Below, piece after piece: positions 23,297-32,701 of a stretch of 64,000 nt of DNA. The notes below the pieces were generated by a model, which made no database searches, was not told where the DNA came from, and was given only the letters and a program-made list of their open reading frames with translations. How positions within the stretch are numbered: the first letter of the stretch is position 1; each line of letters opens with the position of its first letter. This DNA is from Chryseobacterium sp. R2A-55. GTDB taxonomy: Bacteria; Bacteroidota; Bacteroidia; Flavobacteriales; Weeksellaceae. Position numbers and translations under genes: made by a program. The stretch lies in the NCBI RefSeq assembly GCF_021401085.1, contig NZ_JACBFP010000006.1, positions 62,001 to 126,000 on the forward strand, written 5' to 3'.

Positions 23297-26200
23297 TCAG
23301 GCCAAATTCGGAGCCAGCCATTTTTTTGCAAACTCCACATCCACATTCTTTCTTTGGGCATAATCGTTCAACTGATCTTCCGAGATTTTCCCGACGCCGA
23401 AATATTTTGCTTTTGGATTTCCAAAATAATATCCAGAAACTGCAGCTGTGGGGAACATTGCCAATCCCGGAGTGAGTTCCAAACCGATACGTTCATAAAC
23501 GTTCAATAATTCCCAGATCGTTTTTTTCTCCAAATGGTCCGGACAAGCCGGATAACCGGGAGCGGGACGAATTCCCAAATATTTTTCGGCAATTAACTGC
23601 TCATTGTCCAAATTTTCGTCTTCTGCATAACCCCAGAATTCGGTTCTTACCTGATAGTGAAGATATTCCGCGAAAGCTTCCGCCAAACGATCCGATAACG
23701 CTTTTGCCAAAATGGCATTATAGTCGTCATGGTCCTCTTTGTATTTATTTACCAGTTCATCAGTTCCGAAACCGGTCGTTACTGCGAAACATCCTATATA
23801 ATCCTGTTTTCCGCTTTCTTTTGGAGCCACGAAATCGGCGAGTGCGAGGTAATCTTTTCCGGCTGATCTTTTCAGTTGCTGACGAAGCGTGTGGAAAGTG
23901 GAAATCACCTTTCCGTTTTCGTCATAAACTTCCACATCATCGTGATTTACGGAATTTGCCGGGAATAATCCGAAAATGGCTTTTGCAGTCAGTAATTTTT
24001 CGGCAATGATTTTTTTGAGCATTTTCTGGGCGTCTTTGAAAACCTCCCGTGCCTGTTCGCCCACGATTTCATCCTGCAGGATCTCAGGAAATTTGCCATG
24101 GAGTTCCCAACTTCTGAAGAAGGGCGACCAATCCACAAACGGTAAAAGTTCATTCAAATCCAGGTCCTCAATAATATGGATTCCCAATTTTTTGGGTTTA
24201 AAGATTTCCTCATTTTCCCAGTCGATTTGGAATTTCTGATTTCTCGCTTCCCCGATGGGAATATATTCTTTGTCGATTTGCCGGCTCAAAAACTTTTCCC
24301 GGAACTCGTCATACTCTTCTTTCAACTCTTTCTTGAAATCTTCAGCATTCCGGTCCAAAAGTTGCGAAACCACTCCCACCGCTCTGGACGCATCGTTAAT
24401 ATGAACAACCGTATTCGAATATTTCGGCGCAATTTTCACCGCCGTATGCGCTTTTGAGGTCGTGGCGCCGCCAATCAATAGCGGGAAATGCAGATTTTTC
24501 CTTTCCAGTTCATCTGCAACATGCACCATTTCGTCCAAACTTGGGGTAATCAGTCCGCTTAAACCAATCGCATCTGCATTTTCTTCAATTGCGGTCTGAA
24601 TGATTTTTTCCGCCGGAACCATCACACCCAAATCAACGATTTCGTAATTATTGCAGCCCAAAACCACTGAAACAATATTTTTTCCGATATCATGCACATC
24701 GCCTTTTACGGTGGCCATTACAATTTTGCCGGCCCTCTCTCTCCCGGAGGAAGGAGCATCGCTGATATGAACTGCTTCTCCTGGAGTTTTCAGTTCTTCC
24801 ATGATCCTGTTTAAAACAGAGTCAAGATGGTGTAAGACTTCCTTATTCTGAAAACTTATGACTTTGAAGCCTTCTGAATTTAAGATTTCTGTTCGGATTT
24901 TATCTTTTTCGGCTTGTTCCTGTTCATGAGGCAATTTGCCATCCAGTTCAACAATAAGTTTCTGTTTCAGACAAACAAAATCCACAATAAACCGGTCAAC
25001 TATATGCTTTCTTTGGAATTCATATCCTTCAAATTTCTTCCCGCTCAGAACATTCCACAGGAGCGTCTCCGCTTCGGTCATCTGATCCCGTAATTCTTCT
25101 GCGCGAACTTTTAATTCAGAAAAAAGGACGGGATTTGCAGTTTCCCAGGATTTTTCCCGAGTTTGGTTCCCCGGTTCATTGGTAGAGATTTGCTCGCCTT
25201 TGGAGGAACCGGGGCGAATAAATGGCTCAATATAGGCAACTGCTTTTTTCATCACCCTTGCAGATTTCACCACTTGTGGCAAAAACATTTTTCCACTTCC
25301 GAATAAATCGCCCACTACGCCCATTCCGGTCATTAAATTGACTTCAATGACATCTAAAGGTCTTTCGGAAACCTGTCTCGCTTCTTCCACATCTTCAATG
25401 ATAAACCGGTCGATTCCCTTCACCAAAGCATGAGTAATGCGGTCCTGAAGCGGGTTTTTTCGCCATTCCAGATCCTGGACGATTTCCTTTTTTGAGCCTT
25501 TGTTCCGTTCAGAATAATCAAGCAGTCTTTCGGTGGCATCGTCTCTTCGGTTGAGCATTACATCTTCCACCAACTCCAACAAATCTTTCGGGATTTCATC
25601 GTAAACTTCAAGCATTGCGGGATTTACAATCCCCATATTCATTCCATTTTTAATGGCATGATACAGAAAAACCGAGTGCATCGCTTCGCGCACAGAATCA
25701 TTCCCACGGAACGAAAACGAAACATTGGAAACACCGCCGCTCACCGAAACATTCGGTAAATTTTCACGCACCCATTTTGTGGCTTCGATGAAATCCAGGG
25801 CGTTTCTGCGGTGCTCTTCCATTCCGGTCGCCACCGGGAAGATATTCAAATCGAAAATAATATCTTCTGAAGGAAAACCGACTTTGTTCACCAAAATATC
25901 ATAGGAACGTTTACAGATTTCAATTCTTCGGTCGTAATTATCGGCTTGTCCCTCTTCATCAAACGCCATCACAATCACTGCTGCTCCATACCTTTTAATG
26001 GTTTTGGCATGTTGAATAAATTCCTCTTCTCCTTCTTTTAAGCTGATGGAATTCACCACACATTTTCCCTGAACGATCTGTAATCCCGCTTCCAAAATCT
26101 CCCATTTCGAGGAATCGATCATGATCGGAATTCTGGCAATATCCGGTTCGGAAGCGATCAGGTTTAAGAATTTTACCATCGCAGCTTTACCGTCGAGCAA

Positions 26201-26419
26201 ACCGTCGTCAAAATTCACATCCAGGATTTGCGCGCCACCTTCCACTTGATGTCGGGCAATATCTAATGCTTCCGAATATTTTTCCTCCTTAATCAATCGA
26301 AGGAATTTCTTGGAACCGGCCACGTTGGTTCTTTCCCCAATGTTAATAAAGTTGGATTCCGGGGTGATGATTAACGGTTCAAGACCGGAGAGTTTAAGTA
26401 TTTTTTGATTCGATTTCAT
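23297..26419 (-). CDS. metH: methionine synthase, folate/B12/reactivation part, with internal DUF559 insertion
   Basis: 1040 residues. This is MetH without its homocysteine domain, which is a separate gene upstream. Domains in order: pterin-binding (about 20-290; [13 protein letters not shown]), cobalamin cap helices (about 300-400; [13 protein letters not shown]), an inserted domain (402-563), the cobalamin domain (564-about 705) with the axial-ligand motif DVHDIG (His576) plus SGLITPS and GGATTS, and the SAM-dependent reactivation domain ([12 protein letters not shown]). In E. coli MetH the cap and the cobalamin domain are joined by about 10 residues; here about 162 lie between them, containing a full DUF559 domain. 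Without it the length would be near 890, normal for the split form. The frame stays open throughout. Confidence 0.95.
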   Translation of the reverse strand: MKSNQKILKLSGLEPLIITPESNFINIGERTNVAGSKKFLRLIKEEKYSEALDIARHQVEGGAQILDVNFDDGLLDGKAAMVKFLNLIASEPDIARIPIMIDSSKWEILEAGLQIVQGKCVVNSISLKEGEEEFIQHAKTIKRYGAAVIVMAFDEEGQADNYDRRIEICKRSYDILVNKVGFPSEDIIFDLNIFPVATGMEEHRRNALDFIEATKWVRENLPNVSVSGGVSNVSFSFRGNDSVREAMHSVFLYHAIKNGMNMGIVNPAMLEVYDEIPKDLLELVEDVMLNRRDDATERLLDYSERNKGSKKEIVQDLEWRKNPLQDRITHALVKGIDRFIIEDVEEARQVSERPLDVIEVNLMTGMGVVGDLFGSGKMFLPQVVKSARVMKKAVAYIEPFIRPGSSKGEQISTNEPGNQTREKSWETANPVLFSELKVRAEELRDQMTEAETLLWNVLSGKKFEGYEFQRKHIVDRFIVDFVCLKQKLIVELDGKLPHEQEQAEKDKIRTEILNSEGFKVISFQNKEVLHHLDSVLNRIMEELKTPGEAVHISDAPSSGRERAGKIVMATVKGDVHDIGKNIVSVVLGCNNYEIVDLGVMVPAEKIIQTAIEENADAIGLSGLITPSLDEMVHVADELERKNLHFPLLIGGATTSKAHTAVKIAPKYSNTVVHINDASRAVGVVSQLLDRNAEDFKKELKEEYDEFREKFLSRQIDKEYIPIGEARNQKFQIDWENEEIFKPKKLGIHIIEDLDLNELLPFVDWSPFFRSWELHGKFPEILQDEIVGEQAREVFKDAQKMLKKIIAEKLLTAKAIFGLFPANSVNHDDVEVYDENGKVISTFHTLRQQLKRSAGKDYLALADFVAPKESGKQDYIGCFAVTTGFGTDELVNKYKEDHDDYNAILAKALSDRLAEAFAEYLHYQVRTEFWGYAEDENLDNEQLIAEKYLGIRPAPGYPACPDHLEKKTIWELLNVYERIGLELTPGLAMFPTAAVSGYYFGNPKAKYFGVGKISEDQLNDYAQRKNVDVEFAKKWLAPNLA
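24731..25216 (-). mobile_element. DUF559 (Vsr-like endonuclease) domain inserted in-frame in metH
   Basis: Encodes residues 402-563 of the MetH protein. Residues about 443-543 match the DUF559 pattern: [48 protein letters not shown], then D506..R509 and [12 protein letters not shown]. The putative metal/catalytic residues D480, E491, D493, H498 and D506 are kept, so the fold may still be active. The N-terminal part ([17 protein letters not shown]) resembles the start of free-standing DUF559 proteins, so a nearly complete gene seems to have been captured. The ends (RPGSSKGE and [12 protein letters not shown]) are Gly/Ser/Pro-rich and foreign to MetH. Confidence 0.78.
25169..25214. repeat. GC-rich inverted repeat at one end of the metH insertion
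   Basis: CCCCGGTTC (25169-25177) and GAACCGGGG (25206-25214) are perfect reverse complements separated by 28 bases. The outer arm coincides with the first codons of the inserted segment of metH. Confidence 0.75.
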
Positions 26420-26523
26420 AATTCAATTTTTTTTGCAGGCCTGAAAGACCTTAAACATTAGCCAAAGATAGAGCCCCTGAAAAAACAGGTGGCGGAATTG
26501 TGGAGCGTTGAAGGCACGACATC

Positions 26524-26751
26524 CTGATCCCGGATATTTCTTTCATCATATTCCACCTTATATTTCTTTTAAAATGCTCTAAACTCTTGCTGAAAAGTCA
26601 GTTTTTCATGCTGTTCTTTCTGATTCAAAAGGTAAGTTTCAACACCATTTATTTCCCTTGGATACACAGAAAGTGCACATAGATTTTTGTTACTGACTGT
26701 CCACATTGGGATTTGTTTTTGGGTGATTTTTTCAAATTTCCTAAGGGTCAT
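26524..26751 (-). pseudogene. decayed IS200/REP-associated transposase, C-terminal remnant
   Basis: A 60-codon open frame (26751-26569) ends in a TAA, but the same frame continues after the stop as KKYKVEYDERNIRD. Read through, VETYLLNQKEQHEKLTFQQEFRAF-stop-KKYKVEYDER has the form of the C-terminus of IS200/IS605-like (REP-associated, Y1) transposases, which read roughly YI.NQ..HH...TF..E...FLKKY.IEYDE; the stop replaces the expected Leu codon (TTA to TAA). The catalytic N-terminal part (HuH motif and most of the Tyr helix) is absent. The remaining spacer, 26420-26523 and 26752-26913, shows no gene. It sits between the two metH genes. Confidence 0.6.
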
Positions 26752-26913
26752 CTTATATTAATTGATATTGGCACTTCGTGGCTTTGTCGTTTTGGGTCCC
26801 TTTTTCCAAGGACTTCACCTCTGCCTGTTGATTTCGCCGCTTCGGTTCTTGATTGACCGGGTTCAATTTCACCTCAACCAATCAATTGCTACCTTGATAG
26901 ATTTCTGGATTGT

Positions 26914-27918
26914 TCACTTAATTTTCCTGGGTTGAAAATCCTTGACCAAATCGGCAATGGCTTTAATATGTGGAGGGGTCGTTCCGCAGCAGCCGCCGAT
27001 GATATTGACCAAACCTTTCTCTACATATTCCCGGATCTGTTCCGCCATAAACTCGGGAGTTTCGTCGTATTGTCCAAATGCATTGGGCAATCCGGCGTTT
27101 GGATATGCGGAAACATAAAAATCCGAATTGTTGGCAAGTGTTTCCAGATATGGAGTGAGCTGCTGTGCTCCCAAAGCGCAATTGAATCCGACACTCAATA
27201 AATTCAAATGCGAAATCGAAATCAGAAAGGCTTCTGCGGTTTGTCCGCTCAGAGTCCTTCCAGAAGCATCAGTAATCGTTCCCGAAACCATGATTGGAAT
27301 CTGGATTTTTCTTTCTTCCTGGATTTCGTCAATTGCGAATAATGCGGCTTTCGCATTAAGTGTGTCAAAGATTGTTTCCACCAAAAGAATATCTGCACCA
27401 CCATCCAAAAGTGCTACCGCCTGTTGTTTATAGGCGATTCTCAACTCATCAAAAGTGATTGCCCGAAATCCCGGATCATTCACGTCTGGCGAGAGTGAGG
27501 CTGTCTTGTTGGTGGGTCCGATGGAACCCGCCACAAATCGCGGTTTGGCCGGATTCTTCGCAGTGAATTCGTCGCAGATCTTTCTGGCAATTTTTGCGGA
27601 TTCAAAATTGAGTTCCGAAACCAATTCTTCCATGTGGTAATCAGCCATTGCAATGGTTGTTCCGGAAAACGTGTTGGTTTCAATGATGTCTGCTCCCGCT
27701 TCCAGATATTTCCGGTGGACTTCCTCAATCGCCTGTGGTTGTGTTAAAGAAAGCAAATCATTGTTTCCTTTCAGGGGATGTTCCCAGTTTTTAAACCGTT
27801 CGCCGCGATAATCTTCCTCGGTGAAATGGTAACGTTGCAGCATGGTTCCCATAGCTCCGTCCAGGACCAGGATTCGGGAACTTAATTGATCGTAAAGCTT
27901 GAGTGTATTTTGAAGCAT
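26914..27918 (-). CDS. methionine synthase, homocysteine-binding subunit
   Basis: 334 residues. This is the N-terminal homocysteine S-methyltransferase domain of MetH as a separate protein: [13 protein letters not shown] at the start, [13 protein letters not shown], and the zinc-binding Cys residues in GFNCALG and [10 protein letters not shown]. It binds homocysteine through zinc and must work with the second metH product. MetH divided at this point is common in Flavobacteriia as far as I know, so the split is not by itself a mutation. First gene behind the SAM riboswitch. Confidence 0.93.
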   Translation of the reverse strand: MLQNTLKLYDQLSSRILVLDGAMGTMLQRYHFTEEDYRGERFKNWEHPLKGNNDLLSLTQPQAIEEVHRKYLEAGADIIETNTFSGTTIAMADYHMEELVSELNFESAKIARKICDEFTAKNPAKPRFVAGSIGPTNKTASLSPDVNDPGFRAITFDELRIAYKQQAVALLDGGADILLVETIFDTLNAKAALFAIDEIQEERKIQIPIMVSGTITDASGRTLSGQTAEAFLISISHLNLLSVGFNCALGAQQLTPYLETLANNSDFYVSAYPNAGLPNAFGQYDETPEFMAEQIREYVEKGLVNIIGGCCGTTPPHIKAIADLVKDFQPRKIK

Positions 27919-27978
27919 TTCAATTAATCATAAAATTAAAATTGAAAATGCTACCAAAGAATTGGTGATTGAGTCCGT

Positions 27979-28081
27979 GTTATCTGTTCCCTAAAATTCG
28001 GGATAGAACGTAGCACCTTCTCCGTTTCCGAAGGGTTGCCAAGGTTTCATAGAGTCTAATCTCTCCACCTTTCCTGATAAC
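27979..28081 (-). promoter_or_regulatory. SAM-I (S-box) riboswitch upstream of the metH/metF operon
   Basis: On the minus strand the S-box core is easily seen: P1 GTTATC pairs with GATAAC at the far end (28081-28076 with 27984-27979); AGGTGGAGAGATTAGACTC; TATGAAACCTTGGCAACC, the conserved kink-turn/SAM-pocket strand; AAGGTGCTA; and a P4 formed by GTTC..CCC with GGGAAC. It lies about 60 bases upstream of the metH start. SAM binding should reduce expression of the operon. No strong terminator follows, so control may be at translation or by another mechanism. Confidence 0.92.
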
Positions 28082-28113
28082 ATTTTCAATATGTAAAAGA
28101 ACAAATCAAGATG

Positions 28114-28121
28114 CAAATATA
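28114..28121 (-). promoter_or_regulatory. -7 element (TATATTTG) for the met operon
   Basis: On the minus strand TATATTTG matches TAnnTTTG and is about 33 bases before the riboswitch, where a transcript carrying the whole aptamer should begin. Confidence 0.55.
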
Positions 28122-28145
28122 GTCTATTTTTTGAATCTTCAGGAA

Positions 28146-28175
28146 TTTGGAAAGAATATTAATTTCATAATTTCG
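28146..28175 (+). promoter_or_regulatory. possible promoter of the GH63-like gene
   Basis: TTTG (28146-28149), an 18-base spacer and TAATTTCG (one mismatch to TAnnTTTG), 18 bases before the ATG. Confidence 0.4.
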
Positions 28176-28192
28176 CATCAGAATTTTAAATT

Positions 28193-30805
28193 ATGATGCC
28201 GGAAAAAGAAAGACTGCGGGATGAAAAGTGGAAAAACTGGGGACCGTATGTGAGCAACAGACAGTGGGGAACCGTGCGAGAAGATTACAGCCACAACGGA
28301 AATGCGTGGGGGCACACCACCTATGACGACGCGATGAGCAGAGCATACCGATGGAGCGAGGACGGAATTGCCGGAATCAGCGACAGCAAGCAGCGGCTGT
28401 GTTTTTCATTTGCCTTTTGGAACAAAAAGGATAAAATGATCAAGGAACGCTTTTTCGGATTGAGCAACTATGAAGGAAACCATGGCGAAGACCTCAAAGA
28501 GATTTATTATTATCTGGACAACACGCCCTCTCATTCCTATATGAAGATGGTTTACAAATACCCGATCAATGCGTTTCCGTATGACGAACTGATTCATGAA
28601 AATAGACGGCGGTCAAAAACGCAGCCGGAATTTGAAATTACTGATACCGGAATTTTTAGCAGAAATCAGTATTTCGACATCTTCATCGAATATGCAAAAA
28701 TCAACCATGACGATCTACTGATTCGGGTGACGGCGTGTAACAGAAGCGACCGGAAAGCACCACTGGTCATACTCCCCACGATTTGGTACCGGAACAACTG
28801 GAAATGGGGATATGGAACCTATCAACCCAAATTAAAATCTTCGGCAAATGGGATCATCAACATCGATCATGATTCCATCGCCATGAAAAAACTTTACTCG
28901 AGAAATCCGGATACGGAAACACTTTTCTGCAATAACGAAAGTAATCCGGAAGTGGTTTCCAATGGAGAGTCGGACGCAAAATATTTCAAAGACGGAATCA
29001 ATAATTTTTTGGTCAAAGGGGATAAAGATGCTGTCAACCCAGAAAAATTCGGCACAAAAGCGAGTTTCTTCATCGACATTGAAATTGAGGCCGGAGAAAG
29101 CAAAACTTTTGACTTCCGGCTGAGTCCGCATGAGATGGATAATGCATTTTTTGATTTCGACGAAGTTCTTAGTTTAAGGAAAAAGGAAGCAGATGAATTC
29201 TATGATGAATTACAGCGCGAAATTGAAACGGAGGAAGAAAAAAAAATCCAAAGGCAGGCCTTTGCCGGACTTTTGTGGAACAAGCAGTTCTACCATTATG
29301 CAGTTTCAAAATGGCTTAAAGGTGACCCGAAACATGAAGCCCCACGAAACTTTCACCATTATGTGAGAAACACGGAATGGGAACACATGCAGAATAAGGA
29401 TGTGATTTCCATGCCCGACAAATGGGAATATCCGTGGTTTGCGACTTGGGATTTGGCGTTTCACTGTGTCCCGTTTGCATTGATTGATGCGGGATTTGCG
29501 AAACACCAATTGAGATTGCTCACCAAAGAATGGTACATCCATCCGAACGGACAGCTTCCTGCTTATGAGTGGGATTTCAGCGATGTGAATCCTCCGGTGC
29601 ACGCATGGTCCACTTTCCGGGTTTTCAAAATTGATGAAAAAGTCAATGGAAAAGCAGATATCCCTTTCCTGGAAAGCGTTTTCCAAAAATTATTGCTGAA
29701 TTTCACCTGGTGGGTCAACCGAAAAGATAAAAGAGGGAACAATGTTTTTGGCGGCGGATTCTTGGGGCTTGACAATATAGGTGCTTTTGACCGGAATATG
29801 CAGTTCAAAAACGGAGACCATCTGGAACAGGCAGATGGAACCAGCTGGATGGCGATGTTTGCCTTAAATATGATGCGGATTTCTATGGAACTGGCTTTGT
29901 ATAATCCGGTCTATGAAGACATGGCGATCAAATTCTTTGAACATTACCTCTATATCGCCGAAGCGATGGAAAATCTGGGCGATGGAATCAACGGACTTTG
30001 GAACGAGGAAGACGGCTTTTTCTATGATGTCCTTCAGTTGAATAACGGCGAATCGATCTCGTTAAAATTAAGAAGCATTGTAGGTTTGATTCCAATGTTT
30101 GCGGTAGAAATCATTGAACACGATATTTTGGAGAAACTGCCCAATTTCACCGCGAGAATGGAGTGGGTTTTGAAAAACCGGCCTGAATTGGCCAACTTGG
30201 TTTCCCATTGGGAAGTAGAGGGAAAAGGTAGAAAACATTTGATGAGCATCCTTCGAAAAACGCGTCTCAAAAGGGTTTTAAAAAGAATGAGTGATCCCAA
30301 TGAATTTCTTTCTGATTATGGCATCCGTTCGATGTCAAAATATTATGAGGAAAAACCGTTCCATTTCTCTACCGATGACCAAGAATTCGTGGTGAAATAT
30401 ATGCCTGCAGAAAGTGACAGCAGCATGTTTGGCGGCAACAGCAATTGGCGCGGACCGATTTGGTTTCCGATCAATTTTCTGATTGTGGAAAGTTTGCAGC
30501 GCTACCATTTTTATTATGGCGAAAGCATGCAGATTGAATATCCGACAGGAAGCGGTGAAATGAGAAACCTTGATTTTGTGGCGGAAGATTTAAGCCAGAG
30601 ACTGAAGTCTATTTTCATTAAAGATAAAAACGGAAACCGACCTTTCAATGGCGGAAACGACCTTTTAAACCACAACGAATTCTTCAAGGACTACATCATG
30701 TTCCATGAATATTTCAATGGGGATACGGGACAGGGAATCGGCGCATCCCACCAATGCGGATGGACCGCCACGGTGGCGAAACTGATTCAGCCAAGATGGA
30801 AGTAG
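28193..30805 (+). CDS. MGH1/GH63-like glucosidase
   Basis: 870 residues, no signal peptide, so cytoplasmic. It matches the large bacterial glucosidase-like proteins of the GH63/MGH1 group: an N-terminal segment of GWxxWGPYxSxRxWGTVREDYS type (KNWGPYVSNRQWGTVREDYS), a beta-sandwich to about residue 330, then an (alpha/alpha)6 domain with WEYPWFATWDLAFHC, PAYEWDFSDVNPPVHAW and, near the end, NWRGPIWFPINFL and GASHQCGWTA. Acid residues in the WDLAFH and EWDF regions are candidates for catalysis. Bacterial members act on alpha-glucosides such as mannosylglycerate or short oligosaccharides; the true substrate is unknown. Divergent from the met operon. Confidence 0.85.
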   Translation: MMPEKERLRDEKWKNWGPYVSNRQWGTVREDYSHNGNAWGHTTYDDAMSRAYRWSEDGIAGISDSKQRLCFSFAFWNKKDKMIKERFFGLSNYEGNHGEDLKEIYYYLDNTPSHSYMKMVYKYPINAFPYDELIHENRRRSKTQPEFEITDTGIFSRNQYFDIFIEYAKINHDDLLIRVTACNRSDRKAPLVILPTIWYRNNWKWGYGTYQPKLKSSANGIINIDHDSIAMKKLYSRNPDTETLFCNNESNPEVVSNGESDAKYFKDGINNFLVKGDKDAVNPEKFGTKASFFIDIEIEAGESKTFDFRLSPHEMDNAFFDFDEVLSLRKKEADEFYDELQREIETEEEKKIQRQAFAGLLWNKQFYHYAVSKWLKGDPKHEAPRNFHHYVRNTEWEHMQNKDVISMPDKWEYPWFATWDLAFHCVPFALIDAGFAKHQLRLLTKEWYIHPNGQLPAYEWDFSDVNPPVHAWSTFRVFKIDEKVNGKADIPFLESVFQKLLLNFTWWVNRKDKRGNNVFGGGFLGLDNIGAFDRNMQFKNGDHLEQADGTSWMAMFALNMMRISMELALYNPVYEDMAIKFFEHYLYIAEAMENLGDGINGLWNEEDGFFYDVLQLNNGESISLKLRSIVGLIPMFAVEIIEHDILEKLPNFTARMEWVLKNRPELANLVSHWEVEGKGRKHLMSILRKTRLKRVLKRMSDPNEFLSDYGIRSMSKYYEEKPFHFSTDDQEFVVKYMPAESDSSMFGGNSNWRGPIWFPINFLIVESLQRYHFYYGESMQIEYPTGSGEMRNLDFVAEDLSQRLKSIFIKDKNGNRPFNGGNDLLNHNEFFKDYIMFHEYFNGDTGQGIGASHQCGWTATVAKLIQPRWK

Positions 30806-30835
30806 CTGATTGAGTGCTTTGGTGCAGAAACGCTA

Positions 30836-31255
30836 CTAAACCCGGATTCCGTTCACAAAAACCTGATAATCCACCTGAACGTTGGGCTCCAAAGTTTTGG
30901 AAACAGAGCAATATTTTTCAAATGATAATTCCGCTGCTTTCAATGCTTTCTTCGGGTCGATTTCTCCTTCCAAAAGGAATTTCACGGTGATTGATTTGAA
31001 AGGTTTTGCTTCATCTACCTGAACTCTTTCGCCTTCCACTTCGGCAGAGAATCCGGTGATTTCCTGTCTTTGTTTTTTTAGAATGGAGACCACGTCAATT
31101 CCGCTGCATCCAGCGACTGCCATTAAGACGCTTTCCATTGGTGAGACGCCTTTCGCGCCAGGTTCAGAGGTATTATCAAGCAAAATCGAATTTCCAGCGC
31201 TGTTCGTACACTCGAATAAATAATCGTCGTTAATTCTGTTTAATGTTATTTTCAT
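30836..31255 (-). CDS. OsmC family peroxiredoxin-like protein
   Basis: 139 residues. OsmC/Ohr fold proteins reduce organic hydroperoxides with a Cys pair. The two Cys are present: Cys50 in AVAGCSGIDVV on the central helix and Cys115 in FEKYCSVSKTLE. The family segment PMESVLMAVAGC is clear. Convergent with the GH63-like gene, with 30 bases between the stops. Confidence 0.9.
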   Translation of the reverse strand: MKITLNRINDDYLFECTNSAGNSILLDNTSEPGAKGVSPMESVLMAVAGCSGIDVVSILKKQRQEITGFSAEVEGERVQVDEAKPFKSITVKFLLEGEIDPKKALKAAELSFEKYCSVSKTLEPNVQVDYQVFVNGIRV

Positions 31256-31296
31256 AAAATGGGTTTGTTTAACGGTAGATTAAAAAGTACACAGAT

Positions 31297-32619
31297 CTAA
31301 AGGATTCCTCTTGCCTTTATTTCCAAATACTTATTGATCACCTCAATATTCAGATTCTCAGGCGAAGTATAAATGGTAAAAATCCCGTACTTTCTTAATT
31401 CCTGAATGATCAACTTCTTCTCGAATTCAAATTTTTCTGCCACAATCTCGTCATAAACGTCCTGCATATTTTCCGGATTTTTTTTAATCAATTCCTCAAG
31501 TTCTGAATTTTTAAAGAAAACCACCACCAGCAAATGGTTTTTCGCGATTCCGCGGAGGTATTTCAATTGTCTTTTCACCGCATCCAATGTTTCAAAATTG
31601 GTAAACATCAAAATCAGGCTTCTTTGGCCTATACTGAACTTCACATCCTGATAAAGTCGGTTGAAATCACTCTCGTAGAAATTGGTTTGGACATTGTACA
31701 GTGCTTCTGAAATTTTTTTCAGCTGGCCGGATTTATTCTCTGCAGCCACTTTGTTTTCGGTCTTTTTAGAAAAAGTCATGATTCCCGCCCGGTCAGATTT
31801 CTTTAGGATGATATGGCTCAAAGCCATCGTTGCATTAATAGAGTAATCCAGCAGACTCAGTCCATTAAAAGGCATCTGCATGGTTCTTCCTTTATCGATC
31901 AACATATAGATCCGCTGAGATTTTTCATCCTGATACTGATTCACCATCAATTGGTTTCGTTTGGAAGTTGCTTTCCAATTGATGGTCCGAAGATCGTCTC
32001 CCTGCACATATTCCCGGATCTGCTCAAATTCCATCGTGTGACCCAACTTTCTGATTTTTTTGATCCCACCAATTAAAAACTCATTTTGGAGCGCCATCAG
32101 CTCATATTTCCGAAGGTGGATAAAGGATGGATAACACGGCAACATGGCGTCTTTCTGGAAGGTGAACCTGCGCGAAACCAATCCAATCGGCGACTGAGCA
32201 AAAATATTCAGACTTCCAAAACTGTATTCACCACGTCCTTTCGGTTCCAAAACGTATTGCAGGAAAACATTTTTTCCGGGCTGGATTATTTTTTCGATGA
32301 GGAAATCCCGCTTCTGAAACTGAAATGGAATTTCGTCAATAATTTGAGTTTTAACCTTAAAAAAATAATTATTGACCAGATCAACTTTCACCTGGTTTTC
32401 ATCTCCGTTTGATAATTTTTCAGGCAAAATCCGCTGTGCTTTTATCGCATTTTTCTCATTGAATAAAAGGAGAAAATCGATGATAAAAACAATGAAAACC
32501 AAAATCAAACTTCCATGTGCAATGCGCATGAAACCAGGAAAGAAGAACGACAGCACATAGACAAAACCTACCCCAAAAAGAGCGAAGAAAAATCGGTTAT
32601 TGATGTACAGGTTTCTCAA
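31297..32619 (-). CDS. DUF58 domain protein
   Basis: 440 residues. Two membrane segments at the N-terminus (about 10-28 and 33-53), then a beta-rich domain and the DUF58 core, with GDDLRTINWKATSKRNQLMVNQYQDE split over the family signature, followed by a VWA-like part (MLIDKGRTMQMPFNG). DUF58 proteins work with MoxR AAA+ ATPases, probably in assembly or maturation of cell-envelope proteins. Last gene of the six-gene minus-strand cluster from SpoIIM to DUF58, 82 bases after the MoxR gene. Confidence 0.9.
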   Translation of the reverse strand: MRNLYINNRFFFALFGVGFVYVLSFFFPGFMRIAHGSLILVFIVFIIDFLLLFNEKNAIKAQRILPEKLSNGDENQVKVDLVNNYFFKVKTQIIDEIPFQFQKRDFLIEKIIQPGKNVFLQYVLEPKGRGEYSFGSLNIFAQSPIGLVSRRFTFQKDAMLPCYPSFIHLRKYELMALQNEFLIGGIKKIRKLGHTMEFEQIREYVQGDDLRTINWKATSKRNQLMVNQYQDEKSQRIYMLIDKGRTMQMPFNGLSLLDYSINATMALSHIILKKSDRAGIMTFSKKTENKVAAENKSGQLKKISEALYNVQTNFYESDFNRLYQDVKFSIGQRSLILMFTNFETLDAVKRQLKYLRGIAKNHLLVVVFFKNSELEELIKKNPENMQDVYDEIVAEKFEFEKKLIIQELRKYGIFTIYTSPENLNIEVINKYLEIKARGIL

Positions 32620-32701
32620 AATAAAAGTTAATATTAAAAAATTATGGATTGAACGAGGCGCAAAAAATTATGAATGGATCATCTTTAGTTTTCCTTAAAA
32701 T

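Noticed and set aside
24731-25216. Intein in MetH
   Set aside because: No intein N-terminal Cys/Ser block or C-terminal HN-Cys/Ser/Thr block is visible at the borders; only the endonuclease-like domain is recognised.
26914-27918. Split of MetH into two genes as a frameshift mutation
   Set aside because: Both proteins have natural starts and ends, and a separate homocysteine subunit is usual in Flavobacteriia; only the DUF559 insertion is abnormal.
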